Source: CAYURR01 sp964446745 (GTDB lineage: Bacteria > Bacillota > Clostridia > Lachnospirales > WQUN01). From it: a stretch of DNA of 60,506 nucleotides. Every line of letters starts with the position of its first letter. Position 1 is the first letter of the stretch. Position numbers and translations under genes: made by a program. The notes below the pieces were generated by a model that saw nothing but the letters and a program-made list of their open reading frames with translations, did not search any database and had not been told where the DNA came from. Shown here piece after piece: positions 33,200 through 42,363 of the stretch. The stretch spans positions 1 through 60,506 of the forward strand of contig CAYURR010000002.1 in NCBI GenBank assembly GCA_964446745.1, written 5' to 3'.

Positions 33200-34375
33200 T
33201 TATTTTAATGTTTGCGCTATGATCTTTAACCCCTTTACTATGCGCTCCTCGGGCATGTTTGAGAAGTTTATGCGCATTGTATTCTCGTGCCCGCCGTTCG
33301 GATAAAACGCGCCGCCCGGCACAAAGGTCACACCCTGTTGTATGCACAAAGCCAATATCTCCCGTGCGTTCATATGCTCGGGTAGCTCGATCCAAAGAAA
33401 CAAGCCGCCCTGCGGACGCGTAAAGTTTACCCCCTCAGGGAACTCCCGCTCTATTGTCTCTATCGCAATATTTCTCCTGCGCTTGTAGACCTGCTTGATC
33501 TTCTCGATGTGCTCGTCGATATCGTAGAGCTCTAAATACTTCGCGATCTCCATCTGCGCGAGGGTGTTACATTGCAGGTCTGTACCCTGCTTTGCGAGCA
33601 CGTATTTCTCGATGACACTATGCTCTCCTGCTACCCACCCGATCCGATAACCCGGGCAAAATGTCTTTGAAAACGTGCCCAAATGCATTACGCCGCCCGT
33701 CGTGTCTAAGGATTTTACAGACGGCAGGTGCTCACCTTCAAAGCGCAGCTCACCATATGGGTTATCCTCCACGATCAACAGCCCGTGCTTCTGAGCAATC
33801 TCTACGAGTGCCTTGCGTCTCTCGAGGCTCCACGAGCGCCCCGTCGGATTCTGGAAATTCGGTACCACGTAAATGAGCTTCGCATTCGAGTTTTGCTGTA
33901 TACATGCCTCGAGGTCATCCGGCTTCATGCCGTCGTCGTCCGTCTCGACCTCTACGAACTCACACTCGTAAGCCCTGAACGCGCCGATCGCGGACAGATA
34001 GGTAGGGCTTTCACATAAAACCACGTCCCCCTTATCCAGAAACACCTTGCCCGTCAGATCCAGCCCCTGCTGCGAGCCGTTCGTGAGAAGTATGTTATCC
34101 GCGTCAAGGTTCGTGCCGAGGGTTGTGTTCATGCGCTCCGCTATCCACTTGCGAAGTGGCGCATAACCCTCTGTCGTTGCGTATTGCAATGCCTTTGTAC
34201 CGCTCTCCTCGAGCACAATCGCGCTGACCTTTTTTATTTCCTCTATCGGGAACAACTCCGGCGCGGGTAATCCCCCGCCGAAGGAAATGATGTCCTTATT
34301 CTCCGTGACCTTCAAAAGCTCCCTGACCTCCGAAGCCCGTAGATTTTTCATACGCTCTGCGTATCTATATTCCAT
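33200..34375 (-). CDS. PLP-dependent aminotransferase, 2-aminoadipate/MocR-type fold I
   Basis: A 391-residue class I/II aminotransferase. It opens ENKDIISFGGGLPAPELFP and carries the NGSQQGLDL cofactor segment, the VPNFQNPTGRS block, DNPYGELRFEG and the PLP lysine in LGTFSKTFCPGYRIGW. This group (LysN or aromatic/2-aminoadipate transaminases) is the free-standing relative of the C-terminal half of MocR regulators. Its immediate upstream neighbour is such a regulator, so the two probably form a pair. The ATG at 34375 follows AGGGGG by six bases; a GTG at 34393 is unlikely. The amino donor cannot be specified. Confidence 0.9.
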   Translation of the reverse strand: MEYRYAERMKNLRASEVRELLKVTENKDIISFGGGLPAPELFPIEEIKKVSAIVLEESGTKALQYATTEGYAPLRKWIAERMNTTLGTNLDADNILLTNGSQQGLDLTGKVFLDKGDVVLCESPTYLSAIGAFRAYECEFVEVETDDDGMKPDDLEACIQQNSNAKLIYVVPNFQNPTGRSWSLERRKALVEIAQKHGLLIVEDNPYGELRFEGEHLPSVKSLDTTGGVMHLGTFSKTFCPGYRIGWVAGEHSVIEKYVLAKQGTDLQCNTLAQMEIAKYLELYDIDEHIEKIKQVYKRRRNIAIETIEREFPEGVNFTRPQGGLFLWIELPEHMNAREILALCIQQGVTFVPGGAFYPNGGHENTMRINFSNMPEERIVKGLKIIAQTLK

Positions 34376-34399
34376 TATTTTACCCCCTAACACCGATAT

Positions 34400-35917
34400 T
34401 CATATAACAGGCACGAGCTCAATGCTACGCGCCGTTTCGATCTCATTTATTCCTGGCATCAATTCCTTTACGCAATCGCAGAGGATTTTGATGCCTTTTT
34501 CTATATCGTCTTTGTCCGCAAAGGTATAGTTCAGGCGTATATATTCGATCCCTCGATCCGGAGACAGATAAAACACATTTCCGGGCATGCCCGCCACACC
34601 GCGTTCGGTGGCTTTACGCGTCAACTCGAGCACGCTCACACCGTTCGGCAGCTTGCACCATAGATAATACCCGCCCGCAGGCTTGTTCCAAGTAAGGCCC
34701 TGCGGCGCGTGTTTCTCAAGCGCCCTAATCATTAGATCCCGCCTGTGTTTGTATGCCGCACATATCTGTGTCAGATGCCTATCGATGCCGCCGCTTTTGA
34801 TAAAACATTCGATGATCAATTGCGAAAGGCAGTTTGTATGCAGATCCGTAATACGCCTCGCAGCCGAAACGCGCTGTATAAGTTTCTTATGCCCAACAAT
34901 CCACCCAAGCCTCAACCCCGGATAGACTGTTTTTGAAAAGGTGTTCAAATACACGACGAAGCCCTCGCGATCCATAGACTTTAGCGTAGGCTGCGGCTGT
35001 CCGTCAAAACAGAGCTCGCCATACGCGTCATCCTCGAGCAGCACGACTTGATATTTGTTTGCGAGCTCCAGTAACTTTATGCGCCGCTCCGTGCTCATCG
35101 TTATACCGCTCGGGTTGTGAAAATTGGGCATGGTATAAATGAGCTTGACCTTATATCGCTGCAAAATCTGCTCGAGCATCTCGACATCCATCCCCTGATC
35201 GGTCATCGGCACGCCAATAACACGCGCGCCCACGCTCCGAAAACTCTGCACAGCCGGGAAAAAGGTCGGCTCCTCCGTTACGACAATATCACCTGGGTCC
35301 AACAGCACGCGTGACATTAAATCAATGCCCTGCTGCGAGCCCGAGAGCATCATTACCTCAGACGCTTTGCACGAGCATCCGCGTCTACGCATATACTCGG
35401 CCACCGTCTCACGCAGCGACGCAAAGCCCTCCACCGGAGACACCAACAGCGCTTTATTGTTTTTGCCGTCCAGAAACTCCTCCTGAACACCGCAGAACGC
35501 CTCGGCGGGTCGATACTCGACGGATGCTATACCTACAGCGAAGGATATCACATCATTTCTGCTCACGAGCTGCAGTATGCTGTTGACGTCATAGCCGTCG
35601 AGCCTGCTCGCGTATTCGCTGAACATGTATTCCCATGCGGGCTGATGTGTACGCACGGCGGCTGTTTCGGCATTGTCCTTGCCCGACATTACCACGGTCC
35701 CTCTGCCCACATGTGAGCCGACTATCCCCTCGGCCTTTAGCTCTCTATACGCGTTCAGAACCGTCGTACGATTTACATCCAATTGCTCCGCAAGCTGTCG
35801 CTCGGGCGGTAGCCTATACCCCGACCCCAACTCCCCTGACAGTATCTGCTTGCGTATTTGGCTTACTATTTGCAAATATATCGGTGTTCCGTTTTCTCGA
35901 TCGAGTGTTATGCGCAT
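34400..35917 (-). CDS. MocR-family transcriptional regulator (GntR HTH plus aminotransferase domain)
   Basis: A 505-residue protein. Residues of about 1-75 form a GntR winged helix (GTPIYLQIVSQIRKQI, ERQLAEQLDVNRTTVLNAYREL). Residues from about 110 form a fold-I aminotransferase domain, with LSGSQQGIDL, MPNFHNPSGITM, EDDAYGELCF and the PLP lysine in LNTFSKTVYPGLRLGW. MocR proteins use bound PLP or an amino acid adduct as effector and often control PLP or amino acid genes. The most likely target is the adjacent aminotransferase, or the divergent antiporter gene. It is not a PdxR for certain, as no pdxS or pdxT is nearby. Confidence 0.9.
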   Translation of the reverse strand: MRITLDRENGTPIYLQIVSQIRKQILSGELGSGYRLPPERQLAEQLDVNRTTVLNAYRELKAEGIVGSHVGRGTVVMSGKDNAETAAVRTHQPAWEYMFSEYASRLDGYDVNSILQLVSRNDVISFAVGIASVEYRPAEAFCGVQEEFLDGKNNKALLVSPVEGFASLRETVAEYMRRRGCSCKASEVMMLSGSQQGIDLMSRVLLDPGDIVVTEEPTFFPAVQSFRSVGARVIGVPMTDQGMDVEMLEQILQRYKVKLIYTMPNFHNPSGITMSTERRIKLLELANKYQVVLLEDDAYGELCFDGQPQPTLKSMDREGFVVYLNTFSKTVYPGLRLGWIVGHKKLIQRVSAARRITDLHTNCLSQLIIECFIKSGGIDRHLTQICAAYKHRRDLMIRALEKHAPQGLTWNKPAGGYYLWCKLPNGVSVLELTRKATERGVAGMPGNVFYLSPDRGIEYIRLNYTFADKDDIEKGIKILCDCVKELMPGINEIETARSIELVPVI

Positions 35918-35931
35918 ACCAATACCCCCAT

Positions 35932-35943
35932 TGGATCAATCCA
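35932..35943. promoter_or_regulatory. Possible operator palindrome before the MocR gene
   Basis: A perfect 12-bp palindrome (TGGATCAATCCA without its two central bases as five-base arms) lies 15 bases upstream of the MocR start, between it and an AT-rich promoter region. Its place suits autoregulation. The assignment rests on position only. Confidence 0.35.
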
Positions 35944-36026
35944 TTTCTATAATATTATCCGATATTTCCATCCGCAACTACCAATCTCAACAAATTATAT
36001 CCATCCAATTTCTTACAGTATTTCCA

Positions 36027-36054
36027 TTGATTTTTCATTACAACATGTTACAAT
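36027..36054 (+). promoter_or_regulatory. Promoter of the antiporter gene
   Basis: TTGATT at 36027-36032 and TACAAT at 36049-36054, with a 16-base spacer, 28 bases before the ATG. It faces away from the MocR gene across a 164-bp divergent gap. Confidence 0.55.
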
Positions 36055-36081
36055 CGGGTATACAGAAAAGGAGTGAACGAT

Positions 36082-37506
36082 ATGACCTATGCTCTGATCT
36101 TGTGCAGTATCGTTTTGTTACTGTGCGTTGCGTCTACTAAACTCTTGAACCGCTTTGGCATCCCGACCTTGCTTATATTCCTGGTATTGGGTATGGTCTT
36201 CGGTTCTGACGGGCTTATCGGTATACAGTTCTCCAATTTTGAGCTTGCGAAAAATATTTGCTCTATAGGTCTGATCTTCATCATGTTCTATGGTGGCTTC
36301 GGCACGAGCTGGAAAACCGCAAAACCCGTCGCTCTGCGTGCTGTGTTGATGTCCACACTCGGTATTATCATCACCGCAGGCCTGACCGGATTGTTTTGCT
36401 ACCTCGTGCTTGGCTCTACCATTTTAGAAGGGCTGCTGCTCGGCTCGGTCGTGGCCTCTACCGACGCGGCTGCCGTATTTGCAATTCTGCGGTCCCGCAA
36501 TCTGAACCTCAAGGGCGGTCTCGCACCGTTACTGGAAATAGAGAGCGGCAGTAACGACCCCGCCTCATATATGCTTACATTGGTGTTCATCACACTAATT
36601 AATAACGCGTCGGTTGAGATTATACCGCTTATGATCGTCAAGCAGATTGCATTCGGCATATTGATAGGTATTGTCATTGGCATGTTGTCGTCCCTGATCC
36701 TGAAAAAGGTAACCTTTGATGTCAGCGGCGTGGATACGATACTAGTTTTCGGCGTGGCATTGATGTCCTTTGCGCTGTCCGACTCGATAGGCGGCAACGG
36801 TTACCTGAGCGTCTACTTAGCCGGTATTATATTGGGTAACAGCAAAATATCAAACAAAAAGAGCCTCGTCCATTTCTTTGATGGGATATCATGGCTTATG
36901 CAGATCATGCTGTTCTTCACACTCGGTCTCGTGTCGTTTCCGTCTGCACTGCCAAAGGTTATCGGTTACGCCGTCCCGATTGCAATGTTTTTGATTATTG
37001 TAGCGCGTCCTATCGCAACCTTCAGTATATTGAGCTGGTTTAAGATACCGATAAAGCATCAGGCCTTCGTCTCACTCGTAGGCTTGAGGGGCGCAGCCTC
37101 TATCGTGTTCGCGATCCTCGCAGCCACAAGCTCCGAACACATTACAAACGACATCTTTCATACGATCTTTTTTGTTGCTCTGCTGTCCGTCACACTGCAG
37201 GGTTCGATCATCCCTCTGATGGCCAAAAAGCTCGACCTAATCGATAATGACGCGTCCGTTTTGACGACCTTCACAGACTACACCGAGGACGATAACACCA
37301 AACTCGTCGAAATCAAGATCGACAAATCCAATCCGTTATGCGGAAAGACGATTGCGGAATCAAATATCTCGTCGGATATTCTGATAGTGATGATAAAACG
37401 TGGAAAGGAAACGATCGTGCCGAAGGGCTCTACCAAGATCCTCGCCGGGGATGTAGTAGTCGAGCTATTCAGAAAGGAATTTTACGAGAGCTTTTATAAT
37501 GGATAA
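36082..37506 (+). CDS. Potassium/proton antiporter, NhaP2/CvrA type
   Basis: A 474-residue CPA1 antiporter with about 12 membrane segments and a C-terminal TrkA-C/RCK-C domain (from about residue 390, KLVEIKIDKSNPLCGKTI). The conserved ESGSNDPASYMLT segment supplies the acidic ion-binding residues, and LVGLRGAASIVFAI is also typical. The soluble domain suggests control by nucleotides such as cyclic-di-AMP, which this organism should make through CdaA; that link is inference. The ATG at 36082 is eight bases after AGGAG; a GTG at 36073 overlaps that ribosome site. Confidence 0.88.
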   Translation: MTYALILCSIVLLLCVASTKLLNRFGIPTLLIFLVLGMVFGSDGLIGIQFSNFELAKNICSIGLIFIMFYGGFGTSWKTAKPVALRAVLMSTLGIIITAGLTGLFCYLVLGSTILEGLLLGSVVASTDAAAVFAILRSRNLNLKGGLAPLLEIESGSNDPASYMLTLVFITLINNASVEIIPLMIVKQIAFGILIGIVIGMLSSLILKKVTFDVSGVDTILVFGVALMSFALSDSIGGNGYLSVYLAGIILGNSKISNKKSLVHFFDGISWLMQIMLFFTLGLVSFPSALPKVIGYAVPIAMFLIIVARPIATFSILSWFKIPIKHQAFVSLVGLRGAASIVFAILAATSSEHITNDIFHTIFFVALLSVTLQGSIIPLMAKKLDLIDNDASVLTTFTDYTEDDNTKLVEIKIDKSNPLCGKTIAESNISSDILIVMIKRGKETIVPKGSTKILAGDVVVELFRKEFYESFYNG

Positions 37507-37577
37507 TTCAAATATGCAAATGTTAAAGGCTTTCCTACAAAAGAATATGACACATTTCCAACAGGAGGACTAAAACT

Positions 37578-38396
37578 ATGAACCTGTTTACCCCAGCCGA
37601 GCTTACGGCCAATTACGTCCGGATCGGCGCAGAGAAGTCTGAAAAACCATTACTCAAGCTATTACCCGCTGCTATTTTAGCCGGTATGATCATCGCGTTC
37701 GGGGCAGCGGTCGCTAATACCGCCACCCATGCAATACCCAATGTCTCCGCCGCGCGTATCATCAGCGGCCTGCTGTTCCCGTTTGGGCTCGGTATCGTGA
37801 TGCTGACAGGCACAGAGCTGTTTACAGGGAATGTTATGATATCGATCTCGGTACTGAACAAGAGCACCACCGTGACGAAGATGTTGCGAAACTGGATCAT
37901 CGTTTATTTCGGGAATTTTGCCGGGGCGTTGTTTTTGGCCATGTGCTGCGCGTGGTTCGGGCAACTCGATTTTTCGGGCGGTCAGTTGGCGGTATTTACG
38001 GTCAGGATCGCAGCGATAAAATGCAATATGCCCATGCAAAACGCGTTCTGCATGGGCATACTCTGTAACATCTTGGTCTGTGCCGGGGTACTCTGCAGCC
38101 TGTCCGCAAAGGATACGGCCGGGCGTATCATGGGTGCTTACATACCTGTGGCCTTCTTTGTGGTCTGCGGATTTGAACACTGTGTCGCAAATATGTTCTA
38201 CATACCTGCAGGCATTTTGGCTATGCGCGTGCCGGAATACGCAGCATTGGTGTCCGAGGCCGGGATCAATACCGCGAATCTCACATGGACGAGCTTCCTG
38301 TTCCGCAACCTTTTACCGGCCACGCTCGGAAACATAATCGGCGGCGTTGCTATCGGCACTACTATGTGGTATTGCCATGTCAGCGCAAAACAATAA
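37578..38396 (+). CDS. Formate/nitrite transporter (FocA/NirC) family channel
   Basis: A 272-residue membrane protein with six segments. The family motifs are ILAGMIIAFGAA near the N terminus, the LTGTELFTGNVM filter loop, and the GFEHCVANMFYIPAG signature near residue 200. It conducts formate, nitrite or hydrosulfide. Substrate is not decided by sequence, as no nitrite, formate or sulfite enzyme lies beside it, though the next gene is a TSUP-type exporter of sulfur or organic anions. GGAGG precedes its ATG. Confidence 0.92.
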   Translation: MNLFTPAELTANYVRIGAEKSEKPLLKLLPAAILAGMIIAFGAAVANTATHAIPNVSAARIISGLLFPFGLGIVMLTGTELFTGNVMISISVLNKSTTVTKMLRNWIIVYFGNFAGALFLAMCCAWFGQLDFSGGQLAVFTVRIAAIKCNMPMQNAFCMGILCNILVCAGVLCSLSAKDTAGRIMGAYIPVAFFVVCGFEHCVANMFYIPAGILAMRVPEYAALVSEAGINTANLTWTSFLFRNLLPATLGNIIGGVAIGTTMWYCHVSAKQ

Positions 38397-38414
38397 TTTA
38401 GTGGGGGTAGAGCT

Positions 38415-39164
38415 TTGTTGTCACAGATCCTGTCTTTCGAAAACATCTTCATGTTCTTTTCTGTTTTCCTTGCATATTTTATCAAGTCCATAACAGGCTT
38501 TGGTAATACGCTGATCATGGGTTCCCTATTCTCTTTTGTCACGTCCAACAAGGTCACCACCCCTGTTGATCTATTAATGAGCATGCCCACAAACGGATAT
38601 ATGGCATGGCGTGAGCGCAAGTCCATTTCGTTCAAGACTGCTATCCCGTTAGCCATTTTAATGATCGTGGGCATAATCCCCGGGATATTTTTCTTAAAGA
38701 TAGGCTACGACTGGTTGCTTAAATCCGCATTGGGATTGGTCATCGTGGGTATGGCCATCCAAATAGCTACCCGCAAGGACGATGTCAAACCCAAGGGTAA
38801 TTCCATATCCTTGATTTTTATCGGGCTCATCTCCGGTGTTTTGGCCGGTGTGTTCGGAATCGGCGCACTCGTAGCGGTTTACTTTAATAAAACTACAGCT
38901 AACAAACAGCAATTCAGGGCAAATACATGCTTCGTGTTTTGTGTTGAAAATATCTTTAGGTTTGTCCTTTATGCACTTACCGGGATATTAAACAAAAACA
39001 TCTTTATCCTTACCCTAATGTTTTTGCCTGCGGTAGTTTTCGGTATGATGCTCGGTATGAAAGCAGACAAACATATCGATGAACGCAAGTTGAAATTTAT
39101 CGTTGTAATCCTATTAATATTTAGCGGAGCAACGTTGTTTGTTAAGAGCGCTTTTTTCCATTAA
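38415..39164 (+). CDS. TSUP family (TauE/SafE) membrane transporter
   Basis: A 249-residue protein with about eight membrane segments. It shows the two-repeat TauE/SafE pattern, with FIKSITGFGNTLIMGSLFSF in the first half and SGVLAGVFGIGALVAVYF in the second. TSUP proteins export sulfite, sulfoacetate or other anions. The start is a TTG at 38415, about seven bases after GGGGG; no ATG is available in the right place. Its last 23 bases overlap, tail to tail, the end of the next gene on the opposite strand. Confidence 0.85.
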   Translation: MLSQILSFENIFMFFSVFLAYFIKSITGFGNTLIMGSLFSFVTSNKVTTPVDLLMSMPTNGYMAWRERKSISFKTAIPLAILMIVGIIPGIFFLKIGYDWLLKSALGLVIVGMAIQIATRKDDVKPKGNSISLIFIGLISGVLAGVFGIGALVAVYFNKTTANKQQFRANTCFVFCVENIFRFVLYALTGILNKNIFILTLMFLPAVVFGMMLGMKADKHIDERKLKFIVVILLIFSGATLFVKSAFFH

Positions 39165-40281
39165 CAGATAACCGCTTCCGGGTCTCAGCCTGCAGCAGCT
39201 TGTATACCGTCGCGGTGACCGGCACACCGAGTAACATCCCGATAACACCGCTCAATCCGCCGCCTATCACAACAGCCACCAATACCCATACACCGGGCAG
39301 TCCTATCGACGTGCCTACCACCCTAGGGTAGATCAGATTGTTTTCAAGCTGCTGCAAAATTAGTATAAACGCCAAAAACAACAACGCCTGCATCGGATTT
39401 ACCATCAAAATTAAAAACACCCCTACCCCGGCGCCCAGATATGCACCGACTACCGGGATTAACGCCGTAGCACCCACAAACACACCGACCGTGGCGGCAT
39501 ACGGCAACCCCAGCAGAGTCATCCCGAGTGCGCACAGCGAACCCAATATAATAGCCTCGGTGAACTGTCCCGTGATGAAGCTCGTAAAGGACTCATCGGC
39601 CACGGAGAGGAAATAGTTGAGCCGCTCCGCGTGCTCTTTCTTCATGAACGCCTTTTGAAGCTTTACGAGCTGTCCGATCAACCTTTCCTTACCGGCCAGC
39701 AAATAGATCGCAAACGCCAACGCAACAAACGCATCGAATAATCCCGATGTTAATACGCTTATGACCTTGACCGACGAGGTGAATATGCCGCTTATACCCC
39801 GCGTGGCATAGTCCGCGACCTTTCTGACAATACTCTGCCAGTCGATATTGATCTCTCCGATGCGATCGGCCACAACCGGGAAATGCTCCTCGTTATCGGC
39901 TATCCACTGATTAAACGTATCCACAAAGCCCGGAAACAATGCTGCTATCGACGCAAATGTCTGGAATATCTGCGGCAATACGATAATTACAATCAGAAAC
40001 AACACCAACATTACAATGATAATCGCACCAATTAAGCTCACAGCTCGTCTGGATTTTTGCAACAGCTTGTTCTTTGTCCTCGGGAAATACACGCGCTCGA
40101 TCAAACGCATCAGTATATTCAACACATACGCGATAACAAAACCTATCACGAGCGGCGTTAATATCCCCCAAATGTTCAACATTACCCCAGCAACCTGCGC
40201 AAAATATATCACGGCCAACACCAGCCCGGCCGCAAGCAACAGATATTTTACTATTTGCTTATCTATCGGCTTATTTTCCAT
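39142..40281 (-). CDS. AI-2E family transporter
   Basis: A 379-residue membrane protein of the AI-2E (PerM/YdiK) family with about eight membrane segments and a central soluble stretch (about residues 125-165). The conserved C-terminal block PVVGAYLGAGVGVFLILMV and IYPRVVGTSIGLPGVWVLVAV are diagnostic. Members export autoinducer-2 or act as Na+/H+ antiporters; the role here is open. GGGAGG precedes the ATG. It stands alone between the TSUP gene (convergent) and the sugar cassette (divergent). Confidence 0.9.
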   Translation of the reverse strand: MENKPIDKQIVKYLLLAAGLVLAVIYFAQVAGVMLNIWGILTPLVIGFVIAYVLNILMRLIERVYFPRTKNKLLQKSRRAVSLIGAIIIVMLVLFLIVIIVLPQIFQTFASIAALFPGFVDTFNQWIADNEEHFPVVADRIGEINIDWQSIVRKVADYATRGISGIFTSSVKVISVLTSGLFDAFVALAFAIYLLAGKERLIGQLVKLQKAFMKKEHAERLNYFLSVADESFTSFITGQFTEAIILGSLCALGMTLLGLPYAATVGVFVGATALIPVVGAYLGAGVGVFLILMVNPMQALLFLAFILILQQLENNLIYPRVVGTSIGLPGVWVLVAVVIGGGLSGVIGMLLGVPVTATVYKLLQAETRKRLSVNGKKRS

Positions 40282-40367
40282 TTTACAACCTCCCGTTTAG
40301 TACACTGTTTGTTTTCTAAAATATAGCACAAGTCTTTGTAAATGTCTGCGTAACATTAAAAAGAATA

Positions 40368-40396
40368 TGGACTCAATATGGATTTTATGAGATAAT
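40368..40396 (+). promoter_or_regulatory. Promoter of the sugar-phosphate cassette
   Basis: TGGACT (40368-40373) and GATAAT (40391-40396) with a 17-base spacer. Transcription should begin near 40403 and give a leader of about 120 bases before the first gene. Confidence 0.5.
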
Positions 40397-40441
40397 GACG
40401 ATAATTTGAACCACTGTCCGTCATATTCTCAAATGGCCATG

Positions 40442-40477
40442 AAGCCTTTGAAACATCCTATGTTTCGGGGCTTTTTT
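40442..40477 (+). terminator. Intrinsic terminator in the leader of the sugar cassette
   Basis: Arms 40442-40454 and 40462-40473 pair over 12 bp (two G-T wobbles, one bulged base) around a seven-base loop, followed by six or more T. It lies between the promoter and the first gene on the same strand and so looks like an attenuator. A second hairpin with six-base GC arms (40483-40488 and 40499-40504) lies between it and the ribosome site. Confidence 0.7.
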
Positions 40478-40525
40478 CATAAGCGCGGCCTGTGGCACCC
40501 GCGCATATATAAACGGGGGTGTAAT

Positions 40526-41383
40526 GTGCTGACACGCGCTGATTTTATGAAACGCTACGCGTTTGTGGGGCTAGAGCCGATTAACTCGGGCGCATTTACG
40601 GGTGCAAACGCTATAAAAGCATTAAGGGCTGCAATCTTTGACTTTGACGGTACACTGAGCTTGATCCGTCAGGGCTGGCAGGAGGTCATGATCCCGTATT
40701 TCACCGAGGAAATGATTCAACGGACCGATCTGTCGCACGAAGATGCGTACAATCGCGTTAGGGATTTTGTGGATTTTTTGACGGGTAAACAAACGATCTA
40801 CCAATGCATACGCCTAAAAGAAGAGATCGAGCAGCTCGGCGGCACGGCCTACGATCCCGCCCTCTATAAACAAGAATACAACGAACGCCTGCTCGTCCGC
40901 ATCAAGGAACGCCTGAACGGGCTCGCGACTAAGCAATTAAACCCACTTGATTTCCTCGTGCCCGGCAGCATGCAGTTACTCGAAATGCTTAGGCAGGACG
41001 GACTGTCGTTGTATCTTGCGAGCGGTACCGATGACGAATACGTTCAAAACGAGGTGCGGCTGTTGGGTCTCACGGATTTCTTTGACGGGATATACGGAGC
41101 GAACGAGACCTTTTCAAAGGCCGCTGTGATACAGCAAATGTTAATTACACACAATATATCGGGTGACGGGCTTCTGGGTTTCGGTGATGGCTTTGTAGAG
41201 ATAGAGAACGTAAAATCCGCGGGCGGGCTCGCGATCGGCATAGCCTCGGACGAGGTCAGCATGCTCAAGGATGTCGCGAATGGCATCAGCATCGCTTCAT
41301 CCCGGTATCAGCCCGATGATTGGAAGCGCAAACGTTTGATCAGCGCAGGCGCGGACGGGATTATCCCGGATTATATAATTTGA
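40526..41383 (+). CDS. HAD-family phosphatase of a sugar cassette
   Basis: A 285-residue HAD hydrolase. Motif I is AAIFDFDGTLSLIRQG at about residue 35, with the nucleophile Asp first in DFDGT. Motif II is in YLASGTDDE, a conserved Lys precedes AAVIQQ, and motif IV is in GLLGFGDGFVEIE. An alpha-helical cap lies between. The frame is open further upstream, but through the leader terminator; the GTG at 40526 is six bases after GGGGG and is preferred. It is the first of four tightly packed genes with a DHS-like protein, an RfaE-like kinase and a GmhA-like isomerase, so it probably dephosphorylates a sugar phosphate, as GmhB does in heptose synthesis; it is not itself GmhB-like in detail. Confidence 0.8.
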   Translation: MLTRADFMKRYAFVGLEPINSGAFTGANAIKALRAAIFDFDGTLSLIRQGWQEVMIPYFTEEMIQRTDLSHEDAYNRVRDFVDFLTGKQTIYQCIRLKEEIEQLGGTAYDPALYKQEYNERLLVRIKERLNGLATKQLNPLDFLVPGSMQLLEMLRQDGLSLYLASGTDDEYVQNEVRLLGLTDFFDGIYGANETFSKAAVIQQMLITHNISGDGLLGFGDGFVEIENVKSAGGLAIGIASDEVSMLKDVANGISIASSRYQPDDWKRKRLISAGADGIIPDYII

Positions 41384-41397
41384 ATACGGAGGTTTCT

Positions 41398-42363
41398 ATG
41401 CCATACAAACAATTCGACCGCAGCAAATTAAATCTGTTACCTATTTCAGAGCGCGCACATGATCTGTATGCAGACAGGGACATTATGAAGCTCTCCGATC
41501 CGCTGCCGGAGTTTTCGCATCCGGCCATCGATACACTCGCACATCGTATCATCGACGCGAAAAAATGTGGCGCTGCGGTTATATTTATGATGGGCGCGCA
41601 TGTGATCCGCTCCGGGGTCACTCCGTTTCTGATAGACATGATGGAGCACGGCATCGTTACGCATTTTGCGTTAAACGGCGCGGGGGCCATACATGACTAC
41701 GAGCTTGCAAAGATCGGCGCAACCTCTGAAAGCGTGGCACGCTACATCAGCGAGGGTCAGTTCGGCCTCTGGAACGAAACGGGCGGTATCAACGAAGCAG
41801 CATCATGTGCGTACCGCGAGGGCATCGGCTTTGGCGAGGCTATAGGCAGGGCCATAGAAACGGGCAAATTCCCGCACAAGGACATCAGCCTTTTGGCCGC
41901 CGGATACCGTCTGCAGGTCCCTGTGACCATTCATGTCGGCATCGGCAATGATATTGTACATGAGCATCCTAACTGCGACGGCGCAGCTATAGGCGCGGCA
42001 AGCTACACGGACTTCCTGATCTACGCGAACACCATCGACAACCTCGAAAACGGCGTGTTTATAAACTTCGGCTCGGCCGTAGCGGGACCCGAGGTATATC
42101 TGAAATGCCTCTCGATGGTCAGAAATGTTGCCAAAACCCAGAACCGACAGATCGCACACTTTACGACTGCCGTATGCGATTTGCTGCCGATAGAGGACGA
42201 TATCCGCAAGGAACCGCCCAAGAGCAACCACTACTACTATTTCCGCCCATGGAAGACGATCATGGCACGCACGGTAGCGGACGGCGGCGAGAGCTTTTAT
42301 ATACAGGGCGAGCACAAGAAAACAGTTACCGCGTTATATAAAAGGATCGGTGAGCTATTATGA
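41398..42363 (+). CDS. Deoxyhypusine-synthase-like protein of unknown function
   Basis: A 321-residue protein with an ATG five bases after GGAGG. I do not recognise a named function. Several segments line up with the deoxyhypusine synthase fold: MMGAHVIRSGVTPFLIDMM, then VTHFALNGAGAIHDYELAKI (a Rossmann-like NAD segment), VPVTIHVGIGNDIVHEHP and VFINFGSAVAGPEVYLKCL. A lysine in RPWKTIMAR near the C terminus might match the catalytic lysine region. Archaeal or eukaryotic hypusine chemistry is not expected here. Neighbouring sugar-phosphate enzymes suggest an NAD-dependent reaction on a sugar or sugar phosphate. The fold assignment is from remembered similarity and is moderate in strength. Confidence 0.55.
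   Translation: MPYKQFDRSKLNLLPISERAHDLYADRDIMKLSDPLPEFSHPAIDTLAHRIIDAKKCGAAVIFMMGAHVIRSGVTPFLIDMMEHGIVTHFALNGAGAIHDYELAKIGATSESVARYISEGQFGLWNETGGINEAASCAYREGIGFGEAIGRAIETGKFPHKDISLLAAGYRLQVPVTIHVGIGNDIVHEHPNCDGAAIGAASYTDFLIYANTIDNLENGVFINFGSAVAGPEVYLKCLSMVRNVAKTQNRQIAHFTTAVCDLLPIEDDIRKEPPKSNHYYYFRPWKTIMARTVADGGESFYIQGEHKKTVTALYKRIGELL

Noticed and set aside
40406..40525. An N-terminal extension of the HAD protein from an upstream TTG
   Set aside because: It would run through the leader terminator hairpin and lacks a ribosome site; the GTG at 40526 has GGGGG at good spacing.
41398..42363. A true deoxyhypusine synthase
   Set aside because: The catalytic block expected of that enzyme is not visible, and the neighbours are sugar-phosphate enzymes; only a fold-level likeness is claimed.
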